53,937 nt of DNA from an uncultured Saprospiraceae bacterium (lineage in GTDB: Bacteria > Bacteroidota > Bacteroidia > Chitinophagales > Saprospiraceae). Shown here one piece after another: positions 51,223 through 53,937 of this stretch (position 1 is its first letter; every line of letters begins with the position of its first letter). Position numbers and translations under genes: made by a program. The notes below the pieces were generated by a model. It saw only the letters and a list, made by a program, of their open reading frames with translations, was not told the origin of the DNA and made no database searches. The DNA lies in NCBI GenBank assembly GCA_937926205.1, contig CALEYL010000044.1, positions 1 through 53,937 of the forward strand, given 5' to 3'.

Positions 51223-52452
51223 TTATAAATTCGACGTAATCAACAAATCCAGGTCCGTTGATTTTATCTGGAAGCGCTGTCCCAGATAGGTATTCGTGAG
51301 GCTCCCTTTGTAGGTGTAGACCCCGTGGCGCAGACCGGGATTGGAGAAAAACAATTGTTCAATGCTGCTGGTGCTGCCTGCTTTGAGCAGGATGGGCGTC
51401 ATGATGTTGCTGATGGCAATAGAAGCCGTGCGCGACAGGCGCGATGCGATGTTGGGCACGCAGTAGTGGATGACGTCGTGGCGAACGAATGTCGGTTTTT
51501 CCAGGGTGGTTAAATCAGAAGTGGCAAAGCAACCGCCCTGGTCTATGCTCACATCTACGATCACAGAACCCGGTCGCATTCTCGACACCATGTCTTCGCT
51601 CACAACAACCGGGGTGCGGCCCGAGCCGGAGTGGATGGCGCCAATGGCCACATCGGCAGTGATCAGCTCCTGTTCCAGATAATGGGGGTTGAGGGAAGAC
51701 GTGAACAGTGGGCGCCCCACCTGTGTTTGCAATCTTTTGAGTTTGTAAATGTTGTCGTCAAAGACACGCACTTCGGCGCCAAGCCCCAATGCCGCACGGA
51801 TGGCGTATTCTGCTACCACGCCCGCGCCGAGAATGACGACTTTAGCGCTCGGAACCCCCGAGATGCCGCCCAACAACACACCTTTGCCACCGCTGGTGCT
51901 GGCCATCAGTTCGGCAGCCGTCAAAATAGCGCTGATGCCCGCCATTTCGCTCATGATGCGCACGATGGGAAAAGTGCCGGAATAGTCTTTGATGTATTCC
52001 ATCGCCAGGGCAATGACCCGCCGCTGGCGCAATTTGTGGATGTATTCTGGCGTAATGGTAGGCAGTTGCAGAGGAGAAATCAAGAGCTGATTGGGGCGCA
52101 TCAGGTCAATTTCCTCTAAAGTTGGCGGCGCTGCTTTCAGGAGCACGTCGGCTTTGAAAACCTGCTCGTGGCTGTAGGCGATTTCTGCCGCTGCCTCCGA
52201 ATATTCGTGGTCAGAAAAACTGGATTTGTCGCCCGCGCCTGTTTCTACGAGAATGCGGTGGCCATGCGCAACCAGCGAAGCCACGGATGGGGGAACCAGC
52301 GCCACCCGGTTTTCCTGAAGGATGGTTTCCCGGGGGATGCCGATAAACATTTTTCCCGGTGATTTATGGACCGGCATCAACTCCGACTGGGGCTCCAGCT
52401 CTGTTTCTTTCAGACTGCTGGGTATGGGTATTCGACGTTCCTTCTCGCTCAT
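51223..52452 (-). CDS. ald: Alanine dehydrogenase
   Basis: The 409-residue enzyme interconverts L-alanine and pyruvate plus ammonia with NAD. The start is set at the ATG 52452 rather than a GTG at 52461. Signatures are IGIPRETILQENRVALVPPS, VLLKAAPPTLEEIDLM, EYIKDYSGTFPIVRIMSEMA, the NAD-binding VVILGAGVVAEYAIRAALGL with AEVRVFDD, and VIVDVSIDQGGCFATS followed later by HYCVPNIASRLSRTAS. It is longer than typical Ald (about 370) because of a 35-residue polar N-terminal extension, which is common in Bacteroidota copies. tsaE lies 176 bp upstream on the same strand. Confidence 0.93.
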   Translation of the reverse strand: MSEKERRIPIPSSLKETELEPQSELMPVHKSPGKMFIGIPRETILQENRVALVPPSVASLVAHGHRILVETGAGDKSSFSDHEYSEAAAEIAYSHEQVFKADVLLKAAPPTLEEIDLMRPNQLLISPLQLPTITPEYIHKLRQRRVIALAMEYIKDYSGTFPIVRIMSEMAGISAILTAAELMASTSGGKGVLLGGISGVPSAKVVILGAGVVAEYAIRAALGLGAEVRVFDDNIYKLKRLQTQVGRPLFTSSLNPHYLEQELITADVAIGAIHSGSGRTPVVVSEDMVSRMRPGSVIVDVSIDQGGCFATSDLTTLEKPTFVRHDVIHYCVPNIASRLSRTASIAISNIMTPILLKAGSTSSIEQLFFSNPGLRHGVYTYKGSLTNTYLGQRFQIKSTDLDLLITSNL

Positions 52453-52503
52453 ATCTTCCACACGGTTTGGTTGGTACTGCGTTTTAATTTATTGCTTCTT
52501 TAC

Positions 52504-52589
52504 GGTTACTAAACCTTTTGGAGGTTTAGCAACCGGATGCTGCTTCTGGAAAGCCACCCCGTTTGCGAAACTTTCCTGGTTTCGTAAAC
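52504..52589. promoter_or_regulatory. Two hairpins in the tsaE-ald gap
   Basis: GGTTACTAAACC pairs with GGTTTAGCAACC (52504-52533, one mismatch). GTTTGCGAAAC pairs with GTTTCGTAAAC (52561-52589, one mismatch, 7-nt loop). Both lie in the leader upstream of ald and downstream of tsaE. They could be a terminator pair for tsaE, an attenuator of ald, or repeat elements. Confidence 0.45.
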
Positions 52590-52628
52590 GTACTGTAGCA
52601 GGCTGCAAAAGCCGCTCACTTGCGCTTA

Positions 52629-53045
52629 CTACAAAATTAGAATTTTCCGTTGTGATTCATGGACTAATTCCAGCTTAATTCGGACCGTATCCGGTGGCAA
52701 AAGCGGTTCGATCAATTCCGGCCATTCCACAAAACAATAATTCTCGTCTTCCAGGTAATTTTCCACCCCTATGTCCAGGGCTTCCTGCAGGTTTTTCAGG
52801 CGGTAAAGGTCTAGGTGGTAAACGAGTGTGTCCGACTCCGGTGTACTGTATTCATTGACGATGGCAAAAGTAGGACTGGATACATTTTCATGGATGCCGA
52901 GTACTTGGCACATGGCGCGTACCAGGGTCGTTTTGCCCGCGCCCATTTCCCCGTAAATGGCAAGTTTTTTATGCTTTCCGCAAAATGCCAGCAGCTTTTC
53001 CGCCGCGATATCTATGCCGGTAATGTCGTATTCAATTTCCTCCAT
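52629..53045 (-). CDS. tsaE: tRNA threonylcarbamoyladenosine biosynthesis ATPase TsaE
   Basis: The 138-residue ATPase has the Walker A motif GEMGAGKTTLVRAM, then NVSSPTFAIVNEY, LVYHLDLYRLKNLQEALDIG and YCFVEWPELIEPLLP, all diagnostic of TsaE (YjeE). With TsaB and TsaD it makes the t6A37 modification of ANN-decoding tRNAs. The start at the ATG 53045 is preferred to the adjacent GTG at 53048. tsaB and tsaD are not in the window. It diverges from the last gene. Confidence 0.96.
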   Translation of the reverse strand: MEEIEYDITGIDIAAEKLLAFCGKHKKLAIYGEMGAGKTTLVRAMCQVLGIHENVSSPTFAIVNEYSTPESDTLVYHLDLYRLKNLQEALDIGVENYLEDENYCFVEWPELIEPLLPPDTVRIKLELVHESQRKILIL

Positions 53046-53070
53046 CACAATGAATTGTAAAAAATCATTT

Positions 53071-53078
53071 TACATTTG
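53071..53078 (+). promoter_or_regulatory. TAnnTTTG -7 box (TACATTTG) for the last gene
   Basis: TACATTTG lies 18 bp before the ATG at 53096, implying a leader of about 10 nt. A clear -33 box is not visible. Confidence 0.5.
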
Positions 53079-53095
53079 AAGAAAAATAATCAGCT

Positions 53096-53848
53096 ATGAA
53101 GAAAAAACTGTTGTTTTTAGGGATGTTCGCGTCGGCGGCATTTTTCTCCGGAAGCCTGTTTGCTCAGGAAGCAGCGACAGAAAGTACCCCCGAAACTTTT
53201 GCGGTGGTTTTGAGCATGGACAATGCTTTTGGTTTCAACCCGGCGCTATTCGGCAGTTTTGGCCTGGGCAAAGATGGCGAGCTGGATGCAATTTCCCTGA
53301 CTTATTACGGGATTTTTTGGACGAACCCGAGCTATGGAACTCTGATCGACGGCTCCGATGCCTGGCTGGAAACAGGGGTAGGCCTTGGGTTTAGCGGGCT
53401 TTCCGGGCGGCTGTATGTCAACCCTTCCATTGGACTGACCCACGGAAAACTCCTGTCGGACAGTCCGCGGGGCATCTTCGCAGAAGGCATCGTACCCAGT
53501 GTCAGCACAACCTTCAACGACGGCATGCTGGAAGGCGAAGTGTTTTTTGCCTGGTATAAAGCCCTTCAAAATAAAGGCAATAATTCCGGAGATTACCTGC
53601 TCTACTGGATTCTGCCGGGGGTAAAGGTTTCCAAACGCACCTCGCTGGGCATGCACTACGAGCGCTTCGACCGCGTGCGGCATGCGCGTGGCGACACAGG
53701 GAAACAGTACGCGTGGCTCGGCGGCTATCTGAAATTTAACCTCAGCGACCGCTATATTTTCCGATTCTCTGCCGGCGTCAATTCTGCGGATAATGGCATT
53801 TACAGCGAAAACTTTTACAAGCTGACGGCGACGATTGTATTACCCTGA
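53096..53848 (+). CDS. Exported beta-rich protein (possibly DUF6733), unknown
   Basis: The 250-residue protein has a signal peptide (MKKKLLFLGMFASAAFFSGS, cleavage near LFAQ). The mature part shows amphipathic strands with short turns (FAVVLSMDNAFGFNPALFGS, DAISLTYYGIFWTNPSYG, LETGVGLGFSGLSGRLYVNP, LEGEVFFAWYKALQ, LGGYLKFNLSDRYIFRFSAG). This fits a small outer-membrane barrel. Sequence style recalls the DUF6733 proteins of Bacteroidota, but I am not certain of the assignment. It is monocistronic, with TACATTTG boxes both before it and before the next start at 53932. Confidence 0.8.
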   Translation: MKKKLLFLGMFASAAFFSGSLFAQEAATESTPETFAVVLSMDNAFGFNPALFGSFGLGKDGELDAISLTYYGIFWTNPSYGTLIDGSDAWLETGVGLGFSGLSGRLYVNPSIGLTHGKLLSDSPRGIFAEGIVPSVSTTFNDGMLEGEVFFAWYKALQNKGNNSGDYLLYWILPGVKVSKRTSLGMHYERFDRVRHARGDTGKQYAWLGGYLKFNLSDRYIFRFSAGVNSADNGIYSENFYKLTATIVLP

Positions 53849-53906
53849 TTTTTTACTTTATCCTTATTACTTTAACCTTTAGCTGAATTAAATCGAAAAC
53901 ATATCA

Positions 53907-53914
53907 TACATTTG
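53907..53914 (+). promoter_or_regulatory. TAnnTTTG -7 box before a gene starting at the window end
   Basis: TACATTTG lies 17 bp before an ATG (53932-53934, ATGAAA) that reaches the window edge. The layout copies that of the 53096 gene, so a rightward gene probably begins here, though only two codons are visible. Confidence 0.45.
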
Positions 53915-53937
53915 TTTGCAAAAGAGCGAACATGAAA

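Overview
The window looks like a chromosomal segment of a Bacteroidota bacterium, most likely family Saprospiraceae (Haliscomenobacter/Lewinella-like). The evidence is a SusC/SusD pair, FecR and STN-domain genes, SprB-repeat giant surface proteins with a type IX secretion (T9SS) C-terminal signal, two OmpH/Skp genes followed by murI, an Fe-S photolyase, several TAnnTTTG promoter boxes (the Bacteroidota -7 consensus) and many dispersed intergenic repeat families. No rRNA, tRNA, CRISPR array, prophage or transposase gene was seen.

Left part (1-12.7 kb): a leftward, tightly packed cluster of at least five genes encodes only exported proteins. In order of transcription they are a 241-aa helical protein, a 575-aa putative outer-membrane barrel, a 1572-aa giant protein of unknown family, a 709-aa fibronectin-III-like protein and an SprB-repeat protein that runs off the window. 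The last carries near-identical 83-aa repeats. The cluster is headed by a small helix-turn-helix gene and by three TCGGACA repeats spaced exactly 10 bp apart. I regard this as the best candidate for an undescribed surface system.

12.7-23.5 kb (rightward): a FecR-like gene without a sigma-factor partner, an STN domain fused to LA_2272-type repeats, a small barrel-like protein, a DUF2807 lipoprotein, an esterase-fold protein, and an 1838-aa T9SS cargo with two beta-helix modules, ten SprB repeats and a sorting domain.

23.5-28.3 kb: glycogen synthesis (glgA-glgC, leftward) next to an orphan MoaD-like gene, then a LysM lytic transglycosylase. From 28.3 to 29.4 kb lies a non-coding kilobase with a 110-bp tandem array and a cluster of strong hairpins ending in a canonical terminator, possibly a structured RNA. 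From 29.4 to 35.4 kb is a SusC/SusD/lipoprotein uptake operon closed by two terminator hairpins.

35.6-53.9 kb is mostly core metabolism and small accessory genes: an Fe-S photolyase, an unusual lipoprotein methyltransferase, a membrane protein and a nitroreductase diverging around a perfect 30-bp palindrome, two Skp chaperones with murI and an unknown acidic protein, dapD and pth, a secreted triple-CBM48 protein with a retropepsin-like protease, a DUF2214 membrane protein, an unknown 303-aa protein, an acyl-ACP desaturase, a PNPOx-like protein, alanine dehydrogenase, tsaE, and a final exported protein. Intergenic spaces here are rich in duplicated and inverted repeats. All family names come from reading translated sequence and recalling motifs; no database search was run.
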